Below, piece by piece: positions 1 to 6,530 of a DNA stretch of 18,647 bases. Made by a program: the position numbers and the translations under genes. The DNA lies in the NCBI GenBank assembly GCA_900763175.1, contig CAAFJI010000114.1, positions 1 through 18,647 of the forward strand, given 5' to 3'. The DNA comes from Lachnospiraceae bacterium (GTDB taxonomy: Bacteria; Bacillota; Clostridia; Lachnospirales; Lachnospiraceae). A model generated the notes under the pieces. The model saw nothing but the letters and a program-made list of their open reading frames with translations. It had not been told where the DNA came from and did no database searches. Position 1 is the stretch's first letter. The number at the start of each line of letters is the position of its first letter.

Positions 1-35
1 ACCGGGCAGGATTGCACTACGGTGGAAAGGTAGAT

Positions 36-89
36 GTCGCTGAAGCGACCCGCCGCAGGCGGAGAATCCTGCAAGCAGGATTCTTTTTT
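36..89 (+). terminator. Hairpin run ending in an intrinsic terminator
   Basis: Three adjacent palindromes lie here: GTCGC-TGAA-GCGAC (36-49), CCGCC-GCA-GGCGG (50-62) and GAATCCTGC-AA-GCAGGATTC (64-83). The last is followed at once by six T residues (84-89), the signature of a plus-strand intrinsic terminator. It would end a transcript that enters from left of the window. No coding end upstream can be assigned: frame 1 closes with TAG at 31-33, but 30 bases are too few to judge. The three-hairpin run could also be the 3' end of a structured RNA. Confidence 0.6.
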
Positions 90-154
90 AAAAAAGGCTC
101 TGAAATGGATTTGGAAAATGCTTTCTTATACAAATATAGTTTGGAGATTTTACG

Positions 155-203
155 CAAAAAGCCTTTGCGCTTCTGCAGACTTACTGCACAAATCGCAAAG
201 GCT
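155..203 (-). terminator. Terminator of the alarmone-synthetase gene
   Basis: A perfect 10-bp stem (AGCCTTTGCG at 160-169 with CGCAAAGGCT at 194-203) encloses a 24-nt loop that itself contains a TGCAG/CTGCA stem. On the minus strand it begins 6 nt after the stop codon at 210-212 and is followed by five T residues (A155-A159 on the plus strand). The plus strand also carries a T run from 207, so it may work in both directions. Confidence 0.8.
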
Positions 204-209
204 CTGTTT

Positions 210-2141
210 TTATTTCGGCAAATCCGGTACCACTTCCAGCTTAAAGCCTTCCCACATATCTGCCGAAATATTCCATTCTCTTAAATCTGTCACAATCTTA
301 TGATAAAATGCCTGACCACCACGGACAATGTCGTAGGTTCGGGCATCTCCCCTAGCCTCCAGATGACGACCAAAGCTGCAGTTGGTCACATCCTCAGGGC
401 CATAGTCATCCACATCCCCGCCTGGCCAGAAAATATATAGCCGCGGAACATCATCCAACTGGCGCAGATCAATTCCTGCAAGCCGCAAAAATTTTTTTCC
501 TATCGTCTCATGAGCTGTAAACACATGAGTATACCGCCATACAGTTCTTGTAAAATCAGAAACACGGAACTGTCCCAGCCACTCTTCATCCATCATGCCA
601 TCAGAAGTCTCTCTGGACACAATAACCACGATCGGGAACAGACGATCCTTATTTTTCAATGCGCCAAGAAGCTCTCCAAACATCTCTTCCCGCAAAATCC
701 TTCTTCTGTTGGAACAGGCAATTCCGTTTACAATTCCAATATCATCTGCAATGAGCTTGTAATAACCAGGATAGCTGAAAAATGTTACTCCCGGATCCTG
801 GACGACATGATCTCTTTCTGGCTGTGCATATCCATTGCACACCTTCAGCACAACCTTCTCATCCCTTGAAACTTCCAGTCCTGCCTCGGAATACCAGATG
901 CGTCCGCCAACTTCCATGTCCATATGGCGAACGTGCATATTCAGACGTCGATTCTCCCTGTCATAGTTTACTGCAACATGGTAAGCCAGGATATCTGCAT
1001 GGTAGGTACTTGTCTTTGGAGGCATCTTCTTAAACAGACTGCCATATTTGCCAAAAGCCCAGCCATAAATCGTATCTGCTGTCTGACGGAAAATCTCTGT
1101 GGCATCTGCGTCCGTTCCCTCTTTTAAGCGGCTTCCGTCAACCTGAGTACACATCTGGAAAACATTGTGGCGGATCAAGGGCTTCATCTCATAATGCCAG
1201 GACTCTCCAAGGCTCTCTTCTCTGCCATCATTATATACATCCCGTTCTTTAAAAATCGCACTGAGGCGGCTGTCGTGGAACTGACTGTCATTTAAAAGGG
1301 CAATGATCGTATTGACATTAATAGGAACCTTTCTGCTCCTGTGAAGCAGCTGGTCCACCAGTGTCTGCTTGCTTGTCTTGTAAATTCTTTTCGCCAGATT
1401 CTCTACCTGAAGCTCACAGTCCTCATCCAAAAGTCGGGCAACCTCCGGATAAAGCTGTCCCTCGCCCAGCTTCAGGCGAAAATGACTTTTGATCATGTCG
1501 CTCCATCTGCCTGATTTGTACAGAGAATGACCAAGATCCTCAAATAGCGTTACCATGGACTTGTCACAAAGTTCCAGGGTTGCAAGGATGCTGTTAAAAT
1601 ATCTGGAAAAGCCCTTGTAGTTTTTCCACAGTTCTTCCCCTTTATATCTCATGTCATGCTCAATCTCATGCCACCCCTCGAAAAACATGGTCTTTATCTG
1701 GATTTCAAAGGTATCATCAATATACATTTTCCATGTTTCCGGAGAAATTTCAGATCTGAGATACTCTGGAAGTCTGCACACGCCGTTGAGCTTCGTTGGC
1801 TTAAATTCCTCTTCACTTCGCTCTGAAGTGGACCAACCAATCACATCAAAGGTATTTTCAACAATATTCTGGCAGATTTCCACATCATCATCAAAATAGA
1901 GATTTATACGCACTCCCACCAGATCCTGCAGTTTCTTGTTCTCCGCTCCATAATCCTTTAATTCAAATTTATGAGCCATGGAGGAAGCTGTCTTGATTCT
2001 GGAAAAGACTCTGTAATATAAGCCGCACTGTTCCAGCCGGTCACTAATGATCCTCTTCAGATCCTGTTCCACAATGGCAGGAACCTTAACCTTCGCCGAC
2101 AATTCCTCCTTTGTGAAAACTACTCTTTTCTGTTCATTCAC
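210..2141 (-). CDS. Alarmone synthetase-domain protein with large uncharacterised C-terminal region
   Basis: The N-terminal ~205 residues match the (p)ppGpp synthetase (RelA/SpoT) fold of small alarmone synthetases, which transfer pyrophosphate from ATP to GDP/GTP. Visible motifs are SRIKTASSMAHKF (47-59), DLVGVRI (73-79) and FEIQIKT followed by WHEIEHDMRYK (145-167), so the catalytic EIQ and the nucleotide-binding residues appear intact. No HD hydrolase domain precedes it and no TGS/ACT domains follow. At 643 aa it is about three times the length of a RelP/RelQ-type enzyme. Residues ~210-320 look helical. Residues ~380-640 form a further region with VRHMD, FPIVVIVSR (502-510), YTHVF (537-541) and PRLYIFWPGG (566-575), which I cannot name. 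The start is a GTG with GGTGGTG 8 nt upstream. The gene stands alone, with its own leader and terminator. The synthetase assignment is firm; the role of the rest is unknown. Confidence 0.85.
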   Translation of the reverse strand: MNEQKRVVFTKEELSAKVKVPAIVEQDLKRIISDRLEQCGLYYRVFSRIKTASSMAHKFELKDYGAENKKLQDLVGVRINLYFDDDVEICQNIVENTFDVIGWSTSERSEEEFKPTKLNGVCRLPEYLRSEISPETWKMYIDDTFEIQIKTMFFEGWHEIEHDMRYKGEELWKNYKGFSRYFNSILATLELCDKSMVTLFEDLGHSLYKSGRWSDMIKSHFRLKLGEGQLYPEVARLLDEDCELQVENLAKRIYKTSKQTLVDQLLHRSRKVPINVNTIIALLNDSQFHDSRLSAIFKERDVYNDGREESLGESWHYEMKPLIRHNVFQMCTQVDGSRLKEGTDADATEIFRQTADTIYGWAFGKYGSLFKKMPPKTSTYHADILAYHVAVNYDRENRRLNMHVRHMDMEVGGRIWYSEAGLEVSRDEKVVLKVCNGYAQPERDHVVQDPGVTFFSYPGYYKLIADDIGIVNGIACSNRRRILREEMFGELLGALKNKDRLFPIVVIVSRETSDGMMDEEWLGQFRVSDFTRTVWRYTHVFTAHETIGKKFLRLAGIDLRQLDDVPRLYIFWPGGDVDDYGPEDVTNCSFGRHLEARGDARTYDIVRGGQAFYHKIVTDLREWNISADMWEGFKLEVVPDLPK

Positions 2142-2186
2142 TAACTTTACACCACCAATTTATTTTACATTTCTTACGTTCCGAAA

Positions 2187-2210
2187 AAGCGACACCAGAA
2201 ACTGTCGCTT
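2187..2210 (-). terminator. Terminator-like hairpin in the leader of the alarmone-synthetase gene
   Basis: AAGCGACA (2187-2194) pairs perfectly with TGTCGCTT (2203-2210) around an 8-nt loop. Read on the minus strand, the stem ends in TTTTT, giving an intrinsic-terminator form. It sits about 45 nt upstream of the GTG start of the synthetase gene and downstream of its likely promoter, so it would act as an attenuator and not as the end of another gene. The gene further upstream has its own terminator at 2573-2595. Confidence 0.55.
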
Positions 2211-2277
2211 ATATCTGTTTAAAAATCGTTCCTGGCACCACTGCATGATACCAGCCAAAAATTCCCTTCCTTGACAT
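2209..2277 (-). CDS. Possible leader peptide (22 aa) upstream of the alarmone synthetase
   Basis: A short frame reads MSRKGIFGWYHAVVPGTIFKQI and stops with TAA whose last two bases are the first two of the terminator-like stem at 2187-2210. The ATG lies only about 8 nt after the inferred transcription start (extended -10 at 2292-2300) and has no Shine-Dalgarno sequence, so translation would have to be nearly leaderless. The position of the stop relative to the hairpin is what makes it worth recording. Without conservation data it may be chance. Confidence 0.25.
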   Translation of the reverse strand: MSRKGIFGWYHAVVPGTIFKQI

Positions 2278-2291
2278 CGCTGCATTTCATT

Positions 2292-2300
2292 AGTATACCA
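2292..2300 (-). promoter_or_regulatory. Extended -10 promoter of the alarmone-synthetase leader
   Basis: The minus strand reads TGGTATACT, an extended -10 (TGn plus TATACT). There is no good -35; the corresponding bases are an all-T hexamer. Initiation near 2285 would give a leader of about 145 nt before the GTG start, holding the short frame and hairpin described above. Confidence 0.5.
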
Positions 2301-2350
2301 GATTTTCACAAAAGAAAAAAGCCAAAAACGAAAATGTGTAAAAACATTTT

Positions 2351-2556
2351 ATGATACCAGTGTCAAAAGGTCAAAAAGCCGTTCGTGCTTGCACGATAAG
2401 GTGTTTGAACTTGGGACACGCCAAATATGAGAAAGTAGCGATTTACGCAGTAAATCAGCGGATTTCGAATATTTGGAGGATTGCGGGAGCAGCGTAGCTG
2501 CGGAGCAATCCGGGGTATCAAATGAGTGGCAAAAGACTTTTTGACACTCCTATCAT
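2351..2556. repeat. Cloverleaf-like palindromic intergenic element A
   Basis: This 206-nt stretch is bounded by near-perfect inverted ends. ATGATA-cc-AGTGTCAAAA (2351-2368) pairs with TTTTGACACT-cc-TATCAT (2539-2556). Inside are three arms: TCGTGC-TT-GCACGA (2383-2396); CCAAATAT/ATATTTGG (2421-2428, 2469-2476) enclosing GATTTAC-GCA-GTAAATC (2440-2456); and GGATTGC/GCAATCC (2478-2484, 2505-2511) enclosing GCAGC-GTA-GCTGC (2489-2501). No reading frame of note is present. It lies between the terminator of the MBL-fold gene (2573-2595) and the promoter of the synthetase leader, so it is not needed as terminator for either gene. It could be a small non-autonomous palindromic mobile element or a structured RNA; I do not recognise a named family. 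Confidence 0.65.
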
Positions 2557-2572
2557 TTTATTTGTGATGTAC

Positions 2573-2595
2573 AAAAATTGTAGGAATCCCTACAA
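2573..2595 (-). terminator. Terminator of the MBL-fold protein gene
   Basis: TTGTAGG (2578-2584) pairs with CCTACAA (2589-2595) around a 4-nt loop. On the minus strand the stem is followed by TTTTT (A2573-A2577 on the plus strand). It lies about 50 nt after the stop codon of the MBL-fold gene. Confidence 0.7.
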
Positions 2596-2644
2596 AATAT
2601 GCCCAGAAAACATTCCACACTTCAAAAATACAGCTATCTTCTTG

Positions 2645-3772
2645 TCAGAAGCATTTTTTGCAGGCCTCATACCCTTCTGCCTCTGCCTGGGAAATTGGCT
2701 CCTGATATGCTTTATCCGGATTCATGTTTCCGCAATCTGGAATGCTGTGATATTTGCTTCCTGTTGCAGAAATCCACACCATTTCCTCTGTTTCAGTTCC
2801 GCTCTGGACCTCCTGCACATTCTCTGTGCTTTCTTCCCATGAACTGCTGCCAAAGCCATCCGTCTCCTGTACTTCCGTTCCGCCGCTTCCATCACCGGAG
2901 GTATAATCGTTACATGGATCCATATTCCAGGAAATTGTGTTGCCATCTGAAGTGGCAATTATAGTTCCCTGCTCATCAGTTCGGAACACCTGGATATCCA
3001 TATCAGAAAGCTTTTCCATGGTATCTGCATCTGGATGCCCATATTTATTTCCGGCACCACAGCTGATCACCGCATATTCCGGAACAGTCGCCTGAAGGAA
3101 ATCCCAGCTTGTGGCAGTGGCTGAGCCATGATGCCCTACACTTAAAACATCACAATTCAGGTCAATCCCGGAAGAAACCATATCTGCTTCGCTGTTATGG
3201 TCTGCATCTCCTGTGAAAACAAAACTGTTCTCACCATTTGTAAGCTTTATGGCAACAGAATTTCCATTGCTTTCTTTGCTGATTTTCTTCGGAGAAAGTA
3301 TAGTAAACTCTCCAGAACCAAAATCATACTCTTTTCCCACTGCCGGATGCTCCACATTAAGCCCCTGTGTCGCCACAGCTTCCATAAAGGAAGTGTAAAG
3401 GGAGGAGTCATGAACGTAGTCCGCTCCAATTACCTGATCTACCTGAAACGCATTCAGACAGCCGATCAGGCCGCTTACATGATCTTCGTCATAGTGGGAA
3501 GAAACCAGATAATTGATTTCTGTAATCTGCTGGTCCTGCAAATAGGATACCAGAAAGCTTGATGCCGTTCTGGGTCCTCCATCATATAAAAGAGTCTGTC
3601 CTTCTGACTGAACCAAGATTGAAAGTCCCTGTCCCACATCCAGGAAATGTACCGTCATTTTTCCATTGTCTGATGCCTGGACCGTCTCTACACCAGGAAC
3701 CGCTATGACGCCGCTTATCATTAGTCCCAAAATAGCCAGCCAGATTCCTATGCTTTTCCTAAGTTTTTTCAT
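2645..3772 (-). CDS. Secreted ComEC-like metallo-beta-lactamase-fold protein
   Basis: This is a 375-aa exported hydrolase of the MBL superfamily, closest in look to the extracellular MBL domain of ComEC/Rec2. An N-terminal signal sequence (KKLRKS, then a hydrophobic stretch to ~25, with VQASD as likely cleavage region) precedes HFLDVGQG (42-49), the metal motif HYDEDH (93-98), FTGDAD (186-191), GHHGS (213-217) and YGHP (244-247). A Ser/Glu/Thr-rich linker (~285-330) leads to a small C-terminal module with YH (341-342), CGNM (347-350) and CKKC (371-374), probably metal-binding. The start is ATG 3772, with AGAGGG 6 nt upstream; a frame extension 36 codons longer lacks such support. Substrate is unknown; nucleic acid or phosphodiester is an inference from ComEC. 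It is divergent from the SleC-like gene. Confidence 0.85.
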   Translation of the reverse strand: MKKLRKSIGIWLAILGLMISGVIAVPGVETVQASDNGKMTVHFLDVGQGLSILVQSEGQTLLYDGGPRTASSFLVSYLQDQQITEINYLVSSHYDEDHVSGLIGCLNAFQVDQVIGADYVHDSSLYTSFMEAVATQGLNVEHPAVGKEYDFGSGEFTILSPKKISKESNGNSVAIKLTNGENSFVFTGDADHNSEADMVSSGIDLNCDVLSVGHHGSATATSWDFLQATVPEYAVISCGAGNKYGHPDADTMEKLSDMDIQVFRTDEQGTIIATSDGNTISWNMDPCNDYTSGDGSGGTEVQETDGFGSSSWEESTENVQEVQSGTETEEMVWISATGSKYHSIPDCGNMNPDKAYQEPISQAEAEGYEACKKCF

Positions 3773-3833
3773 ATTATTCCCTCTTTCGTGTTTTCTGAAG
3801 CCCGCTTCAAAAGCATTGCTTCTCTCGTTTTTT

Positions 3834-3863
3834 ATTATAACGGATATCTTTTTCTGTGCGCAA
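3834..3863 (-). promoter_or_regulatory. Sigma-A-type promoter of the MBL-fold gene
   Basis: The minus strand reads TTGCGC (3858-3863), an 18-nt spacer, then TATAAT (3834-3839). The leader is about 55 nt and includes a palindrome TGAAGC-cc-GCTTCA (3796-3809) that could be an operator or a short RNA hairpin. Confidence 0.6.
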
Positions 3864-3875
3864 CTATCTTTTTCT
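3845..3875. repeat. 11-bp direct repeat at 20-bp spacing between divergent promoters
   Basis: TATCTTTTTCT occurs at 3845-3855 and again at 3865-3875, exactly 20 bp apart, or about two helical turns. The pair overlaps the -35 region of the minus-strand promoter and sits just upstream of a TATAAT (3880-3885) that could serve the plus-strand SleC-like gene. Binding by a dimeric regulator is possible but not shown. Confidence 0.4.
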
Positions 3876-3915
3876 TGCATATAATACCCGGAAAAGACAT
3901 TTTATGAGGTCGTCC

Positions 3916-5190
3916 ATGTATTACAGAAAAGCATTATATGCACAGCAGGAAAACATAGATCAGGGTACCTTGCAGGTTACCGTGCGTTCCTCAGAAGACA
4001 ACCGGCCTGTAGAAAACGCTTTGGTGCGCATTTCCTACACCGGTGACCCAGACAGCAGCATCGAAGAGGTACGAACCGATTCTTCCGGCAACACACCGGT
4101 GCTGCAGCTAAAAACACCTCCTCTGGAATACAGCCTGGATGCTTCTGAGGAATCACAGCCCTACGCAGAATACTCTGTCCAGGTTGAGGCAGAAAGCTTC
4201 CACCAGGAGCAGATTGCCGGAACGGAGGTGCTTCCCACCGTTCTTGCCAAACAGCCCGTGCTTCTTAATTCCAGACAAACTACCGTCTCCGCTAACCGCA
4301 TTGTCATACCGCCCCACACCCTATTCTACGAGTACCCGCCCAAGATCCAGGAAGCAGAGGTAAAACCTGTAAACGAAACTGGCGAAATCGTTCTAAGCAA
4401 GGTGGTCATTCCTGAGTACATTGTCGTCCACGATGGCCCCGTAGGAGACAACTCTGCCCCCAACTACTACGTCCGCTACCGGGACTACATCAAAAATGTA
4501 GCCAGCAGCGAAATCTATGCCACCTGGCCAGATGATACTATCCGAGCGAATGTGCTGGCGATTATGTCATTTACGTTAAACCGGGTTTACACAGAATGGT
4601 ACCGCAATAAAGGAAAGGACTACACCATCACCTCTTCCACCGCCTATGACCACAAATGGATTCGTGGCAGAAATATTTTTGATTCTATTGATCGGATTGT
4701 GGATGAGCTTTTTGAGAATTATCTTTCCCGTCCTAATGTGCGGCAGCCGATTCTTACCCAGTATTGCGACGGAGAGCGTGTAAAATGCAGCAACCGTGGA
4801 TGGATGACTCAATGGGGCAGCAAACGGCTGGGGGATCAGGGATACTCTGCCATCGAAATTATAAGATATTTTTATGGAAGCGATATGTATATCAATGTTG
4901 CAGAGGAAGTATCTGGCATTCCTTCCTCCTGGCCTGGCTATGACCTGGATATTGGTGCTTCCGGAAATAAAGTGCTGCAGCTCCAGGAGCAGCTAAATGC
5001 CATCGGCCAGGCCTACCCAACTCTTCCCAGAGTAAATCCAGACGGCATTTACGGAGCACAGACTCAAGCATCTGTAGCTAAATTCCAGGAAATTTTCGGA
5101 CTTCCCGCCACCGGAATCGTGGACTATCCTACCTGGTACAAGATACAGGAAATTTATGTAGGTGTTACCAGAATTGCAGAGCTTCAGTAA
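3916..5190 (+). CDS. SleC-like spore cortex-lytic protein with peptidoglycan-binding domain
   Basis: This 424-aa protein resembles clostridial SleC, a SpoIID-type lytic enzyme that opens the modified cortex peptidoglycan at germination. Residues ~17-115 form a beta-rich carboxypeptidase-regulatory/Cna-B-like domain (LQVTVRSSEDNRPVENALV). Residues ~165-330 carry the catalytic region with IPEYIVVH, NVASSEIYATWP (E199 in the place of the SpoIID glutamate), ALNRxYTEWYR-like FTLNRVYTEWYR (219-230) and STAYDHKWIRGRNIF. Residues ~345-415 are a PG_binding_1 domain (GASGNKVLQLQEQLN, DGIYGAQTQASVAKFQ). The start at 3916 is preferred because GAGGT lies 5 nt upstream; ATG 3904 has no comparable site. No export signal is visible, which fits loading from the mother cell or another route. 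Csp activating proteases are not in the window. A sporulation-sigma promoter is expected but not clear. Confidence 0.8.
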   Translation: MYYRKALYAQQENIDQGTLQVTVRSSEDNRPVENALVRISYTGDPDSSIEEVRTDSSGNTPVLQLKTPPLEYSLDASEESQPYAEYSVQVEAESFHQEQIAGTEVLPTVLAKQPVLLNSRQTTVSANRIVIPPHTLFYEYPPKIQEAEVKPVNETGEIVLSKVVIPEYIVVHDGPVGDNSAPNYYVRYRDYIKNVASSEIYATWPDDTIRANVLAIMSFTLNRVYTEWYRNKGKDYTITSSTAYDHKWIRGRNIFDSIDRIVDELFENYLSRPNVRQPILTQYCDGERVKCSNRGWMTQWGSKRLGDQGYSAIEIIRYFYGSDMYINVAEEVSGIPSSWPGYDLDIGASGNKVLQLQEQLNAIGQAYPTLPRVNPDGIYGAQTQASVAKFQEIFGLPATGIVDYPTWYKIQEIYVGVTRIAELQ

Positions 5191-5215
5191 AAGTATTTTT
5201 TGTATTTAGATGTAA

Positions 5216-5249
5216 AGAAAGCAAAGGAATGTTTCGTCCTTTGCTTTCT
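5216..5249. terminator. Hairpin between convergent genes
   Basis: A perfect 13-bp stem (AGAAAGCAAAGGA at 5216-5228 with TCCTTTGCTTTCT at 5237-5249) has an 8-nt loop. It lies between the stop of the plus-strand SleC-like gene (5190) and the stop of the minus-strand GH172 gene (5338), where it could end both transcripts. The T runs are weak on both sides, so it is atypical as an intrinsic terminator. Confidence 0.6.
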
Positions 5250-5337
5250 CTTAGATATGGTTTCATAAAAATAAATTGATCATCTCCCCAAAGCCTTGAT
5301 TTATACACTTTGAGAAAATTCCAGGCTGAACCTGCTA

Positions 5338-6438
5338 TTATCTCGGCCATCTCTCTTCTCTCGGAGGAAGAGGACAGTACTCATTTTCTCCGCCTTTTTC
5401 CTGATACCAGTATGCAACACTGGATACATCATCCTGTCTTTCAAACAATCCATTATGGCACATTCCAATCTGCTGTATCGTTACACGGATATCTTTTTCA
5501 AAATAAATAGGATCCGGAATATGGAACCGATACATTCCGCGCATAGGAGGACAGTCATCGTTATAATAAGGATGATAGCTCAGATCATCGTGGCTGGAAT
5601 AATAAGGATAGCCCAAAAACGGCGTAGAATATGTCTGTTCCACCGTTCTTCCATTCTCCTGCTTTGCAAAACTCCAGGAACCGCCCACATAATCTTCCGT
5701 TCCTGTGCCGCAAATTGTTGGAAATTCTTCATCTCCATCCAGATAAAACTTCACTTCTCCTTCTCCCCACCAGTACCGCTCTAAAGTCTGCAATGCCAGG
5801 TAGGTTCCCACATAAATTCCCTTTCCATGAACTCCATCCAGAATTGTATAATCCCTGGCTTTTTGAGTCAGCTTCTCCCTGTTCCATTTTGCATGAAAAT
5901 AAAGAATCGGATCTGGCAGACTATCATACAGGCAGTAATCAATCTGATAGAAAAATGCAGGAATTTTATTTTTATGCTGATTTACAAGTTCAATCTTTGC
6001 TCTTTTCTGAAATGGCATAGAAAAATAGGAATTCATGCCTCTTGCTGGAACAACTGCAATAGGATAAGAATTCACAATACATTCTTTTGCAAAGCCACAG
6101 CAGAAAAAATCTCCCAACGGTACTTCCACTGCCGGCGTATTCTCATCATCCCAGGTCATTTTAATAACAAGATCTCTCAGTACGAAACAATCACCATCTG
6201 AAGTTCTGTCATCCACTGTAATCCAGATATGATTTATCACACCGCACCCCTGAATATCTGCCAAAAGCGTAGTACTTCCTGGCAAGATGTCCGTCAAACA
6301 CGGACTTCCCTTTCTTCCAATTCCAAGATTGCTGGCTGCCGTTCCGCCTTTTCCTTTTTCTCCGGTAGGATTTTCAGCATTAATCGCTCTTGAACGTCCA
6401 AACTTTCCATATGGTAAAATTTCTCTCATAAGATTCAT
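5338..6438 (-). CDS. GH172 (DUF2961) glycoside hydrolase
   Basis: This 366-aa protein has the full DUF2961/GH172 pattern: the N-terminal RSRAINAENPTGEKGKGG (16-33), IWITVDDRT (71-79), PLGDFFCCGF (107-116), RYWWGEGEVKFYLDGD (221-236) and CGTGTEDYVGGSW (243-255). The acidic residues E226/E228 and E248 lie in the segments that hold the catalytic pair in this family. Characterised GH172 members act on alpha-D-arabinofuranosides or alpha-D-fructofuranosides, including difructose dianhydride. The substrate of this one cannot be told from sequence. There is no signal peptide, so it should work in the cytoplasm on an imported oligosaccharide. No transporter, regulator or second glycosidase lies next to it. 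The ATG has GGAGG 9 nt upstream. Confidence 0.88.
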   Translation of the reverse strand: MNLMREILPYGKFGRSRAINAENPTGEKGKGGTAASNLGIGRKGSPCLTDILPGSTTLLADIQGCGVINHIWITVDDRTSDGDCFVLRDLVIKMTWDDENTPAVEVPLGDFFCCGFAKECIVNSYPIAVVPARGMNSYFSMPFQKRAKIELVNQHKNKIPAFFYQIDYCLYDSLPDPILYFHAKWNREKLTQKARDYTILDGVHGKGIYVGTYLALQTLERYWWGEGEVKFYLDGDEEFPTICGTGTEDYVGGSWSFAKQENGRTVEQTYSTPFLGYPYYSSHDDLSYHPYYNDDCPPMRGMYRFHIPDPIYFEKDIRVTIQQIGMCHNGLFERQDDVSSVAYWYQEKGGENEYCPLPPREERWPR

Positions 6439-6459
6439 TCTTCATTTCCTCCAGCTTTT

Positions 6460-6488
6460 AGAGTGCATTTGGAAAATGCTCTATAACA
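6460..6488 (-). promoter_or_regulatory. Extended -10 and overlapping inverted repeat upstream of GH172 gene
   Basis: The minus strand reads TGTTATAGA (6480-6488), an extended -10 with no clear -35. An inverted repeat, AGA-gt-GCATTT-gga-AAATGC-TCT (6460-6482), covers the predicted start point and is placed as an operator would be. Start to ATG is about 35 nt. Confidence 0.4.
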
Positions 6489-6494
6489 TTTGTA

Positions 6495-6517
6495 AAGCGG
6501 ACATTCGCAATCCGCTT
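6495..6517. repeat. Small inverted repeat next to palindromic element B
   Basis: AAGCGGA (6495-6501) pairs with TCCGCTT (6511-6517) around a 9-nt loop. It lies between the GH172 promoter region and element B and may be an additional arm of it. Confidence 0.4.
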
Positions 6518-6530
6518 CGCTACTTGCTCA

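Noticed and set aside
109..122. 14-base match ATTTGGAAAATGCT, also at 6467-6480
   Set aside because: A single 14-base match is about what chance allows in a window of this size, and the flanks do not match.
2331..2350. AAAATGT/ACATTTT hairpin just left of element A
   Set aside because: An A/T-only 7-bp stem in AT-rich sequence; no clear partner gene, so it is not called as a terminator.
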